DNA from: Alphaproteobacteria bacterium
GTDB taxonomy: Bacteria > Pseudomonadota > Alphaproteobacteria > Caulobacterales > Parvularculaceae
Direction of reading: 5' to 3'
Length of the DNA: 64,000 bases
NCBI GenBank assembly: GCA_016125425.1
Contig: WGLT01000002.1
Coordinates: 281,016-345,015 of the forward strand
Numbering within the stretch: position 1 is the stretch's first letter; each line of letters starts with the position of its first letter. Positions 16,823 through 27,776 of the stretch are shown piece after piece. The translations under genes were made by a program, and so were the position numbers. Below the pieces are notes generated by a model. The model was given only the letters and a program-made list of their open reading frames with translations, ran no database searches and was not told the origin of the DNA.

Positions 16823-18331
16823 ATGCCGGTCGTCATTTTTATTTTCTTTTTCGGCCTCGGGCTTTGTCTCCACGAGCGCGCGCTCGCGGACCCCGACACC
16901 GGCTGGCATATTGCGGCCGGCGATCTGATCAGAAAGCTCGGCCATTTGCCGGCGAGCGATCCCTGGTCCTACACCGCGCACGGCGCGCGCTGGTACGATC
17001 TTTCCTGGGCCTATGACGTGGGGCTGAGTGTCATTCATCAGCTCGGCGGCCTGCCCGCAACGGTGATCGCGACGATATTCCTCTACGCGCTCGCCGTGTC
17101 CTTCATCGCATCGATCGCCCTGAAACAATCGAAAAGCATGATCGCGGCCTTCCTCATCGCCGCGCTCTCCGGGCTCATCCTGCTTTCGGGCATGCTCGTT
17201 CGTCCGCAGATGCTCAGCTTTCTCCTGATCATCGCCTTTTACGCCGTCCTTCGATTCGCGCGCCCGCGCCTTCACTGGCTCCTGCCGGCGCTGACGGTCG
17301 TGTGGACGAATGTGCATGGCGGGTTTCTGACGGCCTTCGTCATCATGGGCGCGTTTTTCCTCGAGGCCGCCGCGGCGCGCGATTTCGCGCGCTGCCGACG
17401 GCTTGTCGTCGTCGGCGCCGTTTGCGCTCTCGCCGTTTTCGTCAACCCTTATGGCTGGAGGGTTTTCGAGGCGGCGAATCTGACGCTCACCAGCGCGCTC
17501 AAGGATTTCATTCTCGAATGGCGGCCCTATCCGGCGAATGAGATCAATCCGCTCACGCTCTTGCTGGGGGCGCTCATTCTCGTCTCTTCGCTCTATGACG
17601 CGCGCATTCCGCTCGCCGACAAGATCCTTGCGGTCTTCTGGGCGGCGATGGCGATGACGGCGAGCCGCATGGCGCAAGTCGCCGCGATTCTGGCCGCGCC
17701 CTATCTCGCGACCGCGCTCGCGCGCCGGCTCGAAGCCTCGCCCTTTGGCGCTTTCTTCAAGTCGCGCGACGCCGATTACGCCGCGGATTTCGCGCGCCGG
17801 CCGGTGCGGATCGCGCTTGTCGGCGTCGCCGCGCTGCTTGTCGGCGCGAGCCTGACGCCGACGCTGCAAGGCGCGCTCAAGGGAAAGAAGACCGCTTTCG
17901 CCGTTCTTCCGGCCGCTGAGGATCTCGATCCGCTGATCGAGGCGCTTGGCGCGCAGCGCGCCGGGCTGCGCGTCTATAACGAATACGGCATGGGCGGCTA
18001 TCTCATTTACAAAGCCCGCGGCGCCCCGCCGGTTTTCTTCGACGGCCGCGCGGACACGGCCTATCCGCGGGATGTGTTGCGCGACGGGGCCGAGATCGGC
18101 CTGATGGATCCCAAAAAGCCGCTCGACGCCGAGCGGCTCGCGCATTGGCGCGCTCTCGTCGAGCGCTATCGGATCGGGGCGTTCATGGTCTCGAAAAAAT
18201 CCCGGCTCTTCGCCGCGCTGACGGAGTTCTCCGGCTGGTCTTTGACGCGCCAGACCGAAAACGCCGCGCTGTTCGTCCGCGCCGATCCCGATAAGGGCAG
18301 CGCCCGCGCCGATGTCGCGGCGGCCCGCTGA
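16823..18331 (+). CDS. Polytopic membrane protein, GT-C glycosyltransferase-like
   Basis: A 502-residue protein with about nine or ten hydrophobic helices up to residue 350, followed by a soluble domain of about 150 residues. The first periplasmic loop contains DPDTGWHIAAGDLI then PASDPWSYT. Acidic loop residues after the first helix and a charged loop are typical of lipid-linked-sugar (GT-C) glycosyltransferases. VWTNVHGGFLTAF is a second recognisable patch. The soluble end (YNEYGMGGYLIYK, FFDGRADTAYP) also occurs in such proteins. Substrate and acceptor are unknown. It lies between ruvB (48 bases) and ybgC. Confidence 0.72.
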   Translation: MPVVIFIFFFGLGLCLHERALADPDTGWHIAAGDLIRKLGHLPASDPWSYTAHGARWYDLSWAYDVGLSVIHQLGGLPATVIATIFLYALAVSFIASIALKQSKSMIAAFLIAALSGLILLSGMLVRPQMLSFLLIIAFYAVLRFARPRLHWLLPALTVVWTNVHGGFLTAFVIMGAFFLEAAAARDFARCRRLVVVGAVCALAVFVNPYGWRVFEAANLTLTSALKDFILEWRPYPANEINPLTLLLGALILVSSLYDARIPLADKILAVFWAAMAMTASRMAQVAAILAAPYLATALARRLEASPFGAFFKSRDADYAADFARRPVRIALVGVAALLVGASLTPTLQGALKGKKTAFAVLPAAEDLDPLIEALGAQRAGLRVYNEYGMGGYLIYKARGAPPVFFDGRADTAYPRDVLRDGAEIGLMDPKKPLDAERLAHWRALVERYRIGAFMVSKKSRLFAALTEFSGWSLTRQTENAALFVRADPDKGSARADVAAAR

Positions 18332-18406
18332 GTCCCCCGTCTTGCGCGCGCGCCTTCGGGGTGCGAAGGAAAGCGCCCGGGACGAAGACGCCATCAAGGC
18401 CGCGCC

Positions 18407-18805
18407 GTGAACGAATTCGCCTTCGATGTCAGGGTCTATTACGAGGACACGGATTTCTCCGGCGTCGTCTATCACGCCCGCTATCTGCATTTCTTCGAGC
18501 GCGCCCGCACCGAAGCGCTGCGCGCCTCGGGCGTGTCGCATACGGAGCTTCTCGCCCGCGACGAGCCTCTGGTCTTCGCCGTCAGGCGCATGAACATCGA
18601 ATGGGTCGCGCCGGCGAAGATCGACGATGTGCTGACGATCCGCACGCGCTTCGCCGATTTCCGCGGCGCGCGCATGCTGCTCGACCAGGAGATGCGCCGC
18701 GAAGGCGCGCTGATTGCGCGCGCCGACGTCGAGGCGGCGTCGATGAGCCTTGACGGGCGCCCGCGCCGGATGCCGGCCGACGTGCTGGCGAAATTCGGCC
18801 GCTGA
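18407..18805 (+). CDS. ybgC: Tol-Pal-associated acyl-CoA thioesterase YbgC
   Basis: A 132-residue hot-dog-fold thioesterase, usually the first gene of the tol-pal cluster. The active-site motif YYEDTDFSGVVYHARYLHFFERAR contains the catalytic Asp and the HxxY-type substrate pocket. It hydrolyses acyl-CoA or acyl-ACP and is linked to phospholipid homeostasis at the envelope. Translation appears to start at GTG 18407, giving NEFAFDVRVYY. tolQ begins 279 bases downstream, so a separate tol promoter is possible. Confidence 0.94.
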   Translation: MNEFAFDVRVYYEDTDFSGVVYHARYLHFFERARTEALRASGVSHTELLARDEPLVFAVRRMNIEWVAPAKIDDVLTIRTRFADFRGARMLLDQEMRREGALIARADVEAASMSLDGRPRRMPADVLAKFGR

Positions 18806-19084
18806 GGCCGGACGTCTTCGCCGCATTAATTTTCCGCAAAGCCGCCGCGCGGCGAACGCGGGGGTCCGCCGACGCTCCCCGCGACCCGAAATCGCACGCC
18901 GACCGGGCGGCGAGGCCCCGGATTCGCCCCAATTCCGTGGCTCTTTCCGCCCGGAAAAGGCTATCAAAGCTTAGGGAAGCGATGGTAACCATGGCGCCGC
19001 GCCATTTTCGCCATGTGCGGGGGCGCGAAATGGCGGCAGTATAGAGGAGCGCCCCGAAAGGGCGAGCGCAGGGGAATTTTGATC

Positions 19085-19804
19085 ATGCAAGCAGCGGATG
19101 TCGCGCAGGCGGCGAGCGGCCTTGGCGGCGAGTTCAGCCTTGTCAGCCTCTTCATGGCGGCGGGTCTCGTCGTCAAAATCGTGATGGGCGTGCTCGCCAT
19201 CGCTTCGGTGTGGTCCTGGTCGATTATCATCGACAAGTCATTGCTGTTCGGACGTCTCAAGGCGAAATCGAGAAAATTCGAGGACGCCTTCTGGTCCGGC
19301 AAGCCGCTTGACGAACTCTACCGGAAGATGAGCGACAAGAACGACCACCCGATGGCGCGAGTTTTCTCGGCGGGCATGAGCGAGTGGGCGCGCTCGAAGG
19401 ACGTCGGCCGTTCGGAAGGGCTTGTCGCCGGCGCCAAAGACCGCATCGAAAAGGTGATGAATGTCGCCGTCTCGCGCGAGCTTGAGGCGGTCGAACGCGG
19501 GCTCGGCGTGCTTGCAACGATCGGCTCGGTCGCGGTGTTCATCGGCCTCCTCGGCACGGTCTGGGGAATCATGACCTCTTTCCAGGCGATCGCGCAGACA
19601 AAAGACACCAATCTTGCGGTCGTCGCGCCCGGCATCGCCGAAGCGCTGTTTGCGACCCTGCTCGGTCTCATCGCCGCCATTCCGGCGCTGATCGGCTACA
19701 ACCGCTATTCGGCCGCGCTCAATTCCTTCGCGGTCCGCCTGCAGGGATTCGCCGACGAATTCGCGACGATCCTGTCGCGCCAGCTCGACGAACGGGGACG
19801 CTGA
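19085..19804 (+). CDS. tolQ: Tol-Pal system proton-channel subunit TolQ
   Basis: A 239-residue ExbB/TolQ protein. Helix 1 is near residues 20-42 (LFMAAGLVVKIVMGVLAIAS), and two further helices flank TVWGIMTSFQAIAQTKDTNL, the family signature (ATIGSVAVFIGLLG and AEALFATLLGLIAAIPA). With TolR it forms the proton-driven stator energising TolA. The ATG at 19085 has GGGGAATT upstream. TolR starts immediately after its stop. Confidence 0.97.
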   Translation: MQAADVAQAASGLGGEFSLVSLFMAAGLVVKIVMGVLAIASVWSWSIIIDKSLLFGRLKAKSRKFEDAFWSGKPLDELYRKMSDKNDHPMARVFSAGMSEWARSKDVGRSEGLVAGAKDRIEKVMNVAVSRELEAVERGLGVLATIGSVAVFIGLLGTVWGIMTSFQAIAQTKDTNLAVVAPGIAEALFATLLGLIAAIPALIGYNRYSAALNSFAVRLQGFADEFATILSRQLDERGR

Positions 19805-20257
19805 GTGGGCGCGAATATCCAGACGAATGGCGCGCGCCACCAGCCGGGGCGCACGCGCGTGATCGCCGAAATCAACGTGACGCCGCTCGTCGACGTCATG
19901 CTCGTTCTGCTCATCATCTTCATGATCGCCGCGCCGCTACTGACGGTCGGCGTCGCGGTCGACCTGCCCAAGACGGCGGCCAAGCCCATTCCCGACGAAG
20001 GCGAGCCGCTCACGGTCACCGTCGCTGCGGACGGAACGATCTATGTGCAGGATACGCCTGTCGACATTGACAGCCTTGTCCCCCGCCTCGAAGCGATCGC
20101 GACCGCGGGCTACGACCAGCGGATCTATATCCGCGGCGATCAGTCCCGCTCCTATGGCGATGTGATGAAGGTGATGGGCAAGATCGACGCCGCCGGATTC
20201 AAGCATATCGGGCTTGTGACCGACACCGAGACGAAGTCGCTGAAACGGGCGAAATAG
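19805..20257 (+). CDS. tolR: Tol-Pal system subunit TolR
   Basis: A 150-residue ExbD/TolR protein with one N-terminal transmembrane helix. INVTPLVDVMLVLLIIFMI carries the conserved proton-relay Asp, followed by a periplasmic domain (TVTVAADGTIYVQDTPVD, IYIRGDQSRSYGDVMKVMG). It begins at GTG 19805 directly after the tolQ TGA, with GGGGAC as ribosome-binding site inside tolQ. Confidence 0.97.
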   Translation: MGANIQTNGARHQPGRTRVIAEINVTPLVDVMLVLLIIFMIAAPLLTVGVAVDLPKTAAKPIPDEGEPLTVTVAADGTIYVQDTPVDIDSLVPRLEAIATAGYDQRIYIRGDQSRSYGDVMKVMGKIDAAGFKHIGLVTDTETKSLKRAK

Positions 20258-20281
20258 CGGCTGAAAGGAAGAGCGAGACCC

Positions 20282-21142
20282 ATGCGTTTCGGCCTCGTCG
20301 CTTCGATTCTGTTGCATCTGTGCGCGATCGGATTGCTTTTCGTATCGCTGCCGGCGAGCTGGCGCTCGAAAATCGACATCGAACCTTATGTGCCGATCGA
20401 ACTGATCTCGCAGGCCGAGCTTGATCTGAAAACGAATGTGCCGGCGGCCGCGCCCAAACCCGAAGAAGAAAAACCGAAAAAAGAAGAGCCGCCCGCTCCC
20501 GCGGAAAAGTCCGCCCCGCCCGAACCGAAGGCGGAAGAGCAGAAGACCGAGCCGCCGCCCGCGCCTCCGCCTGAAGAAAAACCGGAGCCGAAGCCGCAAG
20601 ACAAGAAGCCGGAACCGAAACCCGAGATCAAAAAACCCGAGCCGCCGAAAGTCGCGCCCAAGCCCAAGCCGAAAAAACCGACCGGCGACCTCGACCTCGA
20701 CCAGCTCTCCGCGCTCGTCGACAAGGCGAAGAAGAAGGAGCAGCCGCAAGGCGCGCCGCCCGTGACGCCGAACGTCGCCGACAAGGCGCGCGCGCAGGTC
20801 GGCTCCGGCGACAGGCTCACGGCGAGCGACGAAGCGAAAATGAAGGCGGCGATCGCGCGGTGCTGGCAGACGGGCTCGCTGATCGGCGCGCCGAACGCCG
20901 ACCAGCTCGTCGTCAAGGTGGCGTTCGACCTCAACCGCGACGGCACGCTGGCGGGCCCGCCGCGCGTGGTCAATCAATTGCAAATCAGCCTATCAGGAAA
21001 CAGATTCTGGGCGGTCGCCGAACAGGTCGCGCTTCGCGCCGTTCAGGCCTGTCAGCCTTATGACTTCCTGTCGCCGGATCGCTATGACACCTGGCGGGAG
21101 ATGCAGCTGAATTTCGATCCGAGCGAAATGGCCGGATATTAA
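20282..21142 (+). CDS. tolA: TolA-like energy-transducing protein
   Basis: A 286-residue envelope-spanning protein. One helix is near residues 4-24 (GLVASILLHLCAIGLLFV). Then comes about 100 residues of Pro/Glu/Lys-rich rod, and a C-terminal TonB/TolA domain with a Cys pair (IARCWQTGSL and RAVQACQPYDFL) and VKVAFDLNRDGTL. The rod is Pro-Glu-Lys repeats rather than the Ala-rich helix of E. coli TolA, as is common in alphaproteobacteria. Position between tolR and tolB supports TolA function. Confidence 0.93.
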   Translation: MRFGLVASILLHLCAIGLLFVSLPASWRSKIDIEPYVPIELISQAELDLKTNVPAAAPKPEEEKPKKEEPPAPAEKSAPPEPKAEEQKTEPPPAPPPEEKPEPKPQDKKPEPKPEIKKPEPPKVAPKPKPKKPTGDLDLDQLSALVDKAKKKEQPQGAPPVTPNVADKARAQVGSGDRLTASDEAKMKAAIARCWQTGSLIGAPNADQLVVKVAFDLNRDGTLAGPPRVVNQLQISLSGNRFWAVAEQVALRAVQACQPYDFLSPDRYDTWREMQLNFDPSEMAGY

Positions 21143-21224
21143 CGATTTGACCCGGCGCGCATCGCCGGAGACTGCTAGGCTAAGACGGGCGGGGCGCTGC
21201 GATGGAAAGTGATAAAGTGAGACG

Positions 21225-22559
21225 ATGACCAAAAGCTTGCGATTTCTTCTGACGGTTATTGCGGTCGCGTCTGCGATGATGAGCGCGGCCTATGCGCGCG
21301 TGCAGATCGACATCACCAAGGGAACGGTCGAGCCGATGCCGATCGCCGTTCCCGAATTCATTTCGAGCAGCGACCAGACGGCCGGCGTCAGCCGCGACCT
21401 CACGGGCGTCGTCATGGCCGATCTTGATCGCTCCGGGCTATTCGCCGTCATCGACCAGCGCGCCTATATCGAAAATCTCACCAGCGTGAACGTGCGTCCG
21501 AAATTCGCCGACTGGCGGCTGATCAACGCCCAGGTGCTCGTCGTCGGCGAGGTGACGCAGCTCGATGACGGGCGGATCGAAGTCGCAACGCGCGTCTGGG
21601 ACGTCTATGGCGACGAACAGCTTGGCGCGGTTTCCTTCAAAACGCCGGCCGACAACTGGCGGCGCGCGGCGCACAAGGTCGCCGATTATGTCTACAAGGC
21701 CTTGACGGGCGAGAGCGGCTATTTCGATACGCGCATCGTCTTCGTGCATGAAAGCGGCCCGAAACAGCATAAAGTCAAGCGGCTGATGATCATGGATCAG
21801 GACGGCGCCAATCCGGCGCCGCTGACCGACGGCCTCAACTATCAGGCGCTGACGCCGCGCTTCTCGCCGACGCAACAGCAGATCACCTATATGGCGCTGT
21901 TCGATAACAAGCCGGGCCAGGTCTATCTCTTCAACATCGAAACCGGCGAGCAGGAGCAGCTCGGCACGTTCCGCGGCATGACGTTCGCGCCGCGCTTCTC
22001 GCCGGACGGCACGCAGGTGCTCTTGTCGATGGAGCGGGGCGGCAATTCCGATGTTTTCAAGATGGACCTTGCGACCCGGCGTCTGACGCGTCTGACCGAC
22101 AATCCCGCGGTCGACGTGTCTCCCACCATGTCGCCGGACGGCAAACGCATCGCCTTCACGTCAGACCGCGGCGGCACGCCCCAGATCTATGTGATGAATG
22201 CGGACGGTTCGGACCAGAAACGCATCACTTTCGGGCAGGGGCGGTATATGACGCCGGTCTGGTCGCCGCGGGGCGATCTCATCGCCTTCACCCGCCAATA
22301 TGAGGGTCAGTTCTATATCGGCGTCATCCGTCCCGACGGCACGGGGGAGCGGCTGTTGACGCAAAGCTATCTCGATGAAGGGCCGACCTGGGCGCCGAAC
22401 GGCCGGGTGATCATGTTCTACCGGGAGACGCCGACGCGGGCCGACGGTTCGGGCGGGGAGGATTCGCTCTGGTCGGTGGACCTGACGGGCCGCAATCTGC
22501 GGCGGATACGGACCCCCGGAGAGGCCTCCGACCCCGCCTGGTCGCCGCTTTTGCCCTAG
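21225..22559 (+). CDS. tolB: Tol-Pal system periplasmic beta-propeller TolB
   Basis: A 444-residue protein with a signal peptide (residues 1-24, ending MSAAYA), an N-terminal TolB domain (VEPMPIAVPEF, VVMADLDRSGLF), and a six-bladed propeller built from repeats such as FSPDGTQVLLSMERGG, MSPDGKRIAFTSDRGGTPQI and WAPNGRVIMFYRETP. It binds Pal and delivers force from TolA during outer-membrane constriction. pal lies 273 bases downstream with its own likely promoter signals. Confidence 0.97.
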   Translation: MTKSLRFLLTVIAVASAMMSAAYARVQIDITKGTVEPMPIAVPEFISSSDQTAGVSRDLTGVVMADLDRSGLFAVIDQRAYIENLTSVNVRPKFADWRLINAQVLVVGEVTQLDDGRIEVATRVWDVYGDEQLGAVSFKTPADNWRRAAHKVADYVYKALTGESGYFDTRIVFVHESGPKQHKVKRLMIMDQDGANPAPLTDGLNYQALTPRFSPTQQQITYMALFDNKPGQVYLFNIETGEQEQLGTFRGMTFAPRFSPDGTQVLLSMERGGNSDVFKMDLATRRLTRLTDNPAVDVSPTMSPDGKRIAFTSDRGGTPQIYVMNADGSDQKRITFGQGRYMTPVWSPRGDLIAFTRQYEGQFYIGVIRPDGTGERLLTQSYLDEGPTWAPNGRVIMFYRETPTRADGSGGEDSLWSVDLTGRNLRRIRTPGEASDPAWSPLLP

Positions 22560-22672
22560 ACGGGACGCGGCGCGGGCCGATTCGCGCAGAGCGGGCGCCG
22601 TAACCGAAAATTCATTCCTCAGCCGGAATGCGCGCGCTTGATCGCCGCGACGGCGCCCGCTACGATTCATGC

Positions 22673-22700
22673 ATTGGTTAAACTTCGTGGTATAACCAAT
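22673..22700. promoter_or_regulatory. Inverted repeat upstream of pal
   Basis: ATTGGTTA (22673-22680) and TAACCAAT (22693-22700) form a perfect 8-base inverted repeat around a 12-base spacer, 133 bases before the pal start and in a locally AT-rich part of the tolB-pal spacer. A second small hairpin (TGCGGG / CCCGCA) follows at about 22715-22734. The repeat could be an operator or an mRNA hairpin; no family is assigned. Confidence 0.5.
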
Positions 22701-22832
22701 AAACAAACGCAACGATGCGGGCGTAGTCTCCCGCATAAAGACGCGCGCGTTGCGGCGCAGAAATTGAGGGGCTGAAGGCGGGGGCGCGCTCGCAAAGCCC
22801 GGTCGAATGGCAAAGTGGAGCACGGCAAGAAA

Positions 22833-23342
22833 ATGGCTATCAAAGCGGTTCTGAAATATGCGGGCGCTGCGGGAATGCTCGCTCTTTTGGCGGCCTGCGC
22901 AAGCACGGCAGGGCCGGACGTCAATGCGGCGTCGAATGACACGACGGCGGCCACTCAGCCCGCCGGTCCGACGCCGGGCAGCGAAGCTGATTTCGAACAG
23001 AATGCGGGTCACCGCGTTTTCTTCGCGTATGATCAGTACACGCTGACCCCGCAGGCGCAGGCGACGCTCGCCCGTCAGGCGGCTTGGCTCAAGCAATATC
23101 CGGACACGAAGATTCTCATCGCCGGCAATTGCGACGAGCGCGGCACGCGCGAATACAACCTTGCGCTCGGCGCCCGCCGGGCCGAAGCGGCGCGCGCCTA
23201 TCTGGTGAATATGGGCGTTGACGCCTCGCGCATCACGACGGTCTCCTACGGCAAAGAGCGCCCGCTCGATCCGCGCTCGACCGAGGAAGCCTGGGCGGTC
23301 AACCGCAACGCCACGACGACGCTGCGCACGACCGGCTCGTAA
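22833..23342 (+). CDS. pal: Peptidoglycan-associated lipoprotein Pal
   Basis: A 169-residue outer-membrane lipoprotein. The signal peptide ends at the lipobox LLAAC (acylated Cys about residue 22). After a Thr/Ala/Pro-rich linker the OmpA-like domain has VFFAYDQYTLTPQAQATL, the peptidoglycan-binding GNCDERGTREYNLALGARRA, and VSYGKERPLDP. The ATG at 22833 gives a normal lipoprotein signal; an upstream GTG would only add six polar residues. A strong terminator follows. Confidence 0.97.
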   Translation: MAIKAVLKYAGAAGMLALLAACASTAGPDVNAASNDTTAATQPAGPTPGSEADFEQNAGHRVFFAYDQYTLTPQAQATLARQAAWLKQYPDTKILIAGNCDERGTREYNLALGARRAEAARAYLVNMGVDASRITTVSYGKERPLDPRSTEEAWAVNRNATTTLRTTGS

Positions 23343-23366
23343 AGACCGGCAAGGCGAAAAGTTCGC

Positions 23367-23401
23367 AAGCGCGCCGGCGGCGATCGCCGGCGCGCTTTTT
23401 T
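23367..23401 (+). terminator. Rho-independent terminator after pal
   Basis: Arms AAGCGCGCCGGCG (23367-23379) and CGCCGGCGCGCTT (23385-23397) pair over 13 bases around a 5-base loop, and T runs to 23401. It lies 25 bases after the pal stop, so the tol-pal transcript should largely end here and cpoB probably has its own promoter. Confidence 0.92.
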
Positions 23402-23572
23402 CTGCGCTCTGAGGCGCGCCCCGCGCCGCCGGATTTCGCCATTATTTTGTCGCAGGCCGCCGCTAAGGGATCGGTCGCGCCAGTGTGGCCCCCGCCGAAG
23501 AATGCCGATAAAATCTCGAGAAGAATGACGCCCGCCCGGTCTTGGGCCCTGGATCGATCGAAAGGTTTCATC

Positions 23573-24409
23573 ATGCGACACGTGATCCGCGCAGTTCTGT
23601 TTTCGGGGGCGCTCGCCATTGCGGCGGCGGCGCCGGCGGCGGCGGCGTCGACCAAAGACAGGGTGGAGGCGCTGGAGAAAGCGGTCGCGGATCTTCAGGC
23701 GCGCGCGCCCGCCGCTGCGGACTCCGCGGTCAAGATCAATCAGCTCCAGGAGGAGATCCAGCAGCTTACCGGCCGCGTCGAGGATCTGTCGCATCAGCTC
23801 GATCTCGCCAATGCGCGGCTCGACGCGATCTCGGCGGCGCTTTCGGGCGGCGCGTCCGGCGCAGCCATGACCGCGCCGGGATCGCCGGCGGCCTCGGGCG
23901 GACCTGTCGATCTCGCGGGGGGCGATGCGATCGCGGCGCAGATTCAGCAATCCGGCGCCGGTCCGGCGGCCGGGAGCGCCGCGCCGCGCGCAAGCGGCGA
24001 CGAAGCCGAGATCGCTCTTCCCGACGATCCCAATCAAGCCTTCGATTACGCATCCTCCTTTCTTCTGCGCGGCGATTATCAAGGCGCCCAGAAAGCGTTC
24101 GAGCTTTACCTGAAGCGCTATCCGAACCAGCCGAGAAGCGCCGACGCGCAATTCCGGCTCGGGGAGATCTATCTTGCGACCGGCGCCAATGCGAACGCCG
24201 CTGACGCCTTCATCGCGCACATCAAGAAATATCCGAATGATCCGCATGCGGCTGAAGCCTATCTGAAGCTCGGAACCGCCTTTTCGCGCATGCAGCAGCC
24301 CGACCAGGCCTGCAAAGTCTTCAAATCGCTGAAAGTGAAATTTCCGAACGCTTCGCCCGCCGTTCTCCAGCGCACCGACGCGGAAATGGCGCGCATAAAT
24401 TGCAGATAG
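23573..24409 (+). CDS. cpoB: Cell-division coordinator CpoB (YbgF)
   Basis: A 278-residue periplasmic protein. It has a signal peptide (residues 1-24, cleavage near APAAAAS), an N-terminal coiled coil (VEALEKAVADLQA, INQLQEEIQQL, VEDLSHQLDLAN), a Gly/Ala/Pro linker of about 60 residues, and C-terminal TPR repeats (AFDYASSF, YPNQPRSADAQFRLGEIYL, YPNDPHAAEAYLKLG). CpoB links Tol activity to septal peptidoglycan synthesis. The ATG at 23573 starts the signal peptide. tilS follows after 13 bases. Confidence 0.94.
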   Translation: MRHVIRAVLFSGALAIAAAAPAAAASTKDRVEALEKAVADLQARAPAAADSAVKINQLQEEIQQLTGRVEDLSHQLDLANARLDAISAALSGGASGAAMTAPGSPAASGGPVDLAGGDAIAAQIQQSGAGPAAGSAAPRASGDEAEIALPDDPNQAFDYASSFLLRGDYQGAQKAFELYLKRYPNQPRSADAQFRLGEIYLATGANANAADAFIAHIKKYPNDPHAAEAYLKLGTAFSRMQQPDQACKVFKSLKVKFPNASPAVLQRTDAEMARINCR

Positions 24410-24422
24410 CCGGGCGGCCCGC

Positions 24423-25697
24423 ATGAGCGGGGCCGCTCATCCGATCGGCGCGGAGGAGTTCGCAGCGAAAATCGACGCGCTCGGCGCGCCCCGGCGCGTC
24501 GTTCTCGCCGTTTCGGGCGGGCCGGACTCGATGGCGCTGGCGCGTCTCGCCGCCGCGGCGGGCATGGGCGCGCGCGCTCTCGCGGTCACGGTCGATCACG
24601 GACTTCGCCCCGAATCCCGCGCCGAAGCGGAGCAGGCGGGCGCCTGGTGCCGCGCGGCGGGTCTTGAACACCGCATCCTCTTTTGGCGCGGCGAAAAACC
24701 GGAAACGGGCGTGCAGGCGGCGGCGCGGCAGGCGCGCTACCGCCTTCTCGCCGGGCTCGCCGCCCGCGAAGGCTATGATGCGATCCTGACGGGCCACACC
24801 GCCGACGATCAGGCGGAGACGGCGTTCATGCGTCTCGCCCGCGGCGCGGGGCCGGCGGGGCTCGCGGCCATGAGGGCGGAAAGGCGCGTCGCCGCCGGGG
24901 CGGAGGCGCCGGTTCGGCTCTTGCGTCCGCTGCTCGACTTCGCACGCGCGCGCATCGACGCGACGCTCGCTGCGTTCGGCCAGGCGCGGATTGATGATCC
25001 GTCTAATGACGAACCGGGATTTGAGCGCGTCAGAACGCGCGCGCTGATCGCCGCGCTCGAAGAGGGAGGGCTGCTGACGCGCGAGGCGCTCCTGCGCGCG
25101 GCGGCGCGCGCGCGCGCGGCGGCCGACCGCCTCGGCGCGCAGGACCGCGCCCTGTTCGATGCGGCGGGCGGGGTATTCCACCGCCTCGGCTGGGCGCGGC
25201 TCGACAGAGCCGGCGCCGCGCCCGCTTCGCTTCTTACGCGCCTTATCCATGCGGCGGGCGCGGGCGAGTTCGCGCCCTCGCGCGCCGACGCCGCCGAAGC
25301 GCTCGCGCAGGCTCTTGCGCGCGGCCGGGCGACGCTCGGCGGCGCGCTTCTCATTCGCGAAGGGGGCGGGCTGTTGATCGCGCGCGAACCGGCGGCGCTG
25401 CTCGGACGGGCGGGGGTCGCCCCGCTCGCGCCGGTCGAAATCGCCCCGGGCGGGCGGGCGCTCTGGGACCGGCGGTTTATTCTCGAGAACCGGGGCGAAC
25501 GGCCGGTCCGCATCTGCGCCTTCGGCGAGCGTCCGGGCCCCTGGCGGGCGCTTTACGGGGCGCCGCCCGAAGCCATGGCGGCGGCGCCGGCGGTTCTCGC
25601 CGCAAGCGGGCCCGCCCTCGCCGACGGCTGGCCCGGCCTGCGCGCCGTCTGTCTCCTGGCCGAGCGATTTGACGGCGCCGTGCTGAGGTTTTCTTAA
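24423..25697 (+). CDS. tilS: tRNA(Ile)-lysidine synthase
   Basis: A 424-residue N-type ATP pyrophosphatase that converts C34 of the CAU tRNA(Ile) to lysidine. The PP-loop is VVLAVSGGPDSMALARL (residues 28-44). VTVDHGLRPESRAEA and LTGHTADDQAETAFMRLARG are the next conserved blocks, and RPLLDFARARIDATL begins the substrate region. The C-terminal half is Ala/Gly/Arg-rich and weakly conserved, normal for alphaproteobacterial TilS. It lies between cpoB and ftsH. Confidence 0.95.
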   Translation: MSGAAHPIGAEEFAAKIDALGAPRRVVLAVSGGPDSMALARLAAAAGMGARALAVTVDHGLRPESRAEAEQAGAWCRAAGLEHRILFWRGEKPETGVQAAARQARYRLLAGLAAREGYDAILTGHTADDQAETAFMRLARGAGPAGLAAMRAERRVAAGAEAPVRLLRPLLDFARARIDATLAAFGQARIDDPSNDEPGFERVRTRALIAALEEGGLLTREALLRAAARARAAADRLGAQDRALFDAAGGVFHRLGWARLDRAGAAPASLLTRLIHAAGAGEFAPSRADAAEALAQALARGRATLGGALLIREGGGLLIAREPAALLGRAGVAPLAPVEIAPGGRALWDRRFILENRGERPVRICAFGERPGPWRALYGAPPEAMAAAPAVLAASGPALADGWPGLRAVCLLAERFDGAVLRFS

Positions 25698-25811
25698 GAT
25701 TGACGCTTTTGTGATCGCCCCCCATGGCGCCCGGCTTTCTTAACTCCTATGTTCTAGCCTGAACCCTGCAGGGGCGCGACGAAAGTTTGGTTCCGCGCCA
25801 AGGACTTATTG

Positions 25812-27728
<1,917 letters not shown>

Positions 27729-27733
27729 CAAAG

Positions 27734-27759
27734 AACGCCGCCGCAAGGCGGCGTTTTTT
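27734..27759 (+). terminator. Rho-independent terminator after ftsH
   Basis: A 9-base-pair stem, AACGCCGCC / GGCGGCGTT, closed by a GCAA tetraloop and followed by a T run. It starts 6 bases after the ftsH stop. The same CGCC-GCAA-GGCG core occurs in the rpsA terminator. Confidence 0.92.
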
Positions 27760-27776
27760 GCGAGAGGAGACGAGCC

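Noticed and set aside
16784..18967. A 727-codon open frame on the minus strand over the GT-C-like gene and ybgC
   Set aside because: Arg/Glu/Asp-rich with no domain features; it is antisense to two well-supported genes and reflects the high GC content.
20450..20700. Pro-Glu-Lys codon repeats suggesting a repeat element
   Set aside because: They encode the rod of TolA, which is normal for the protein.
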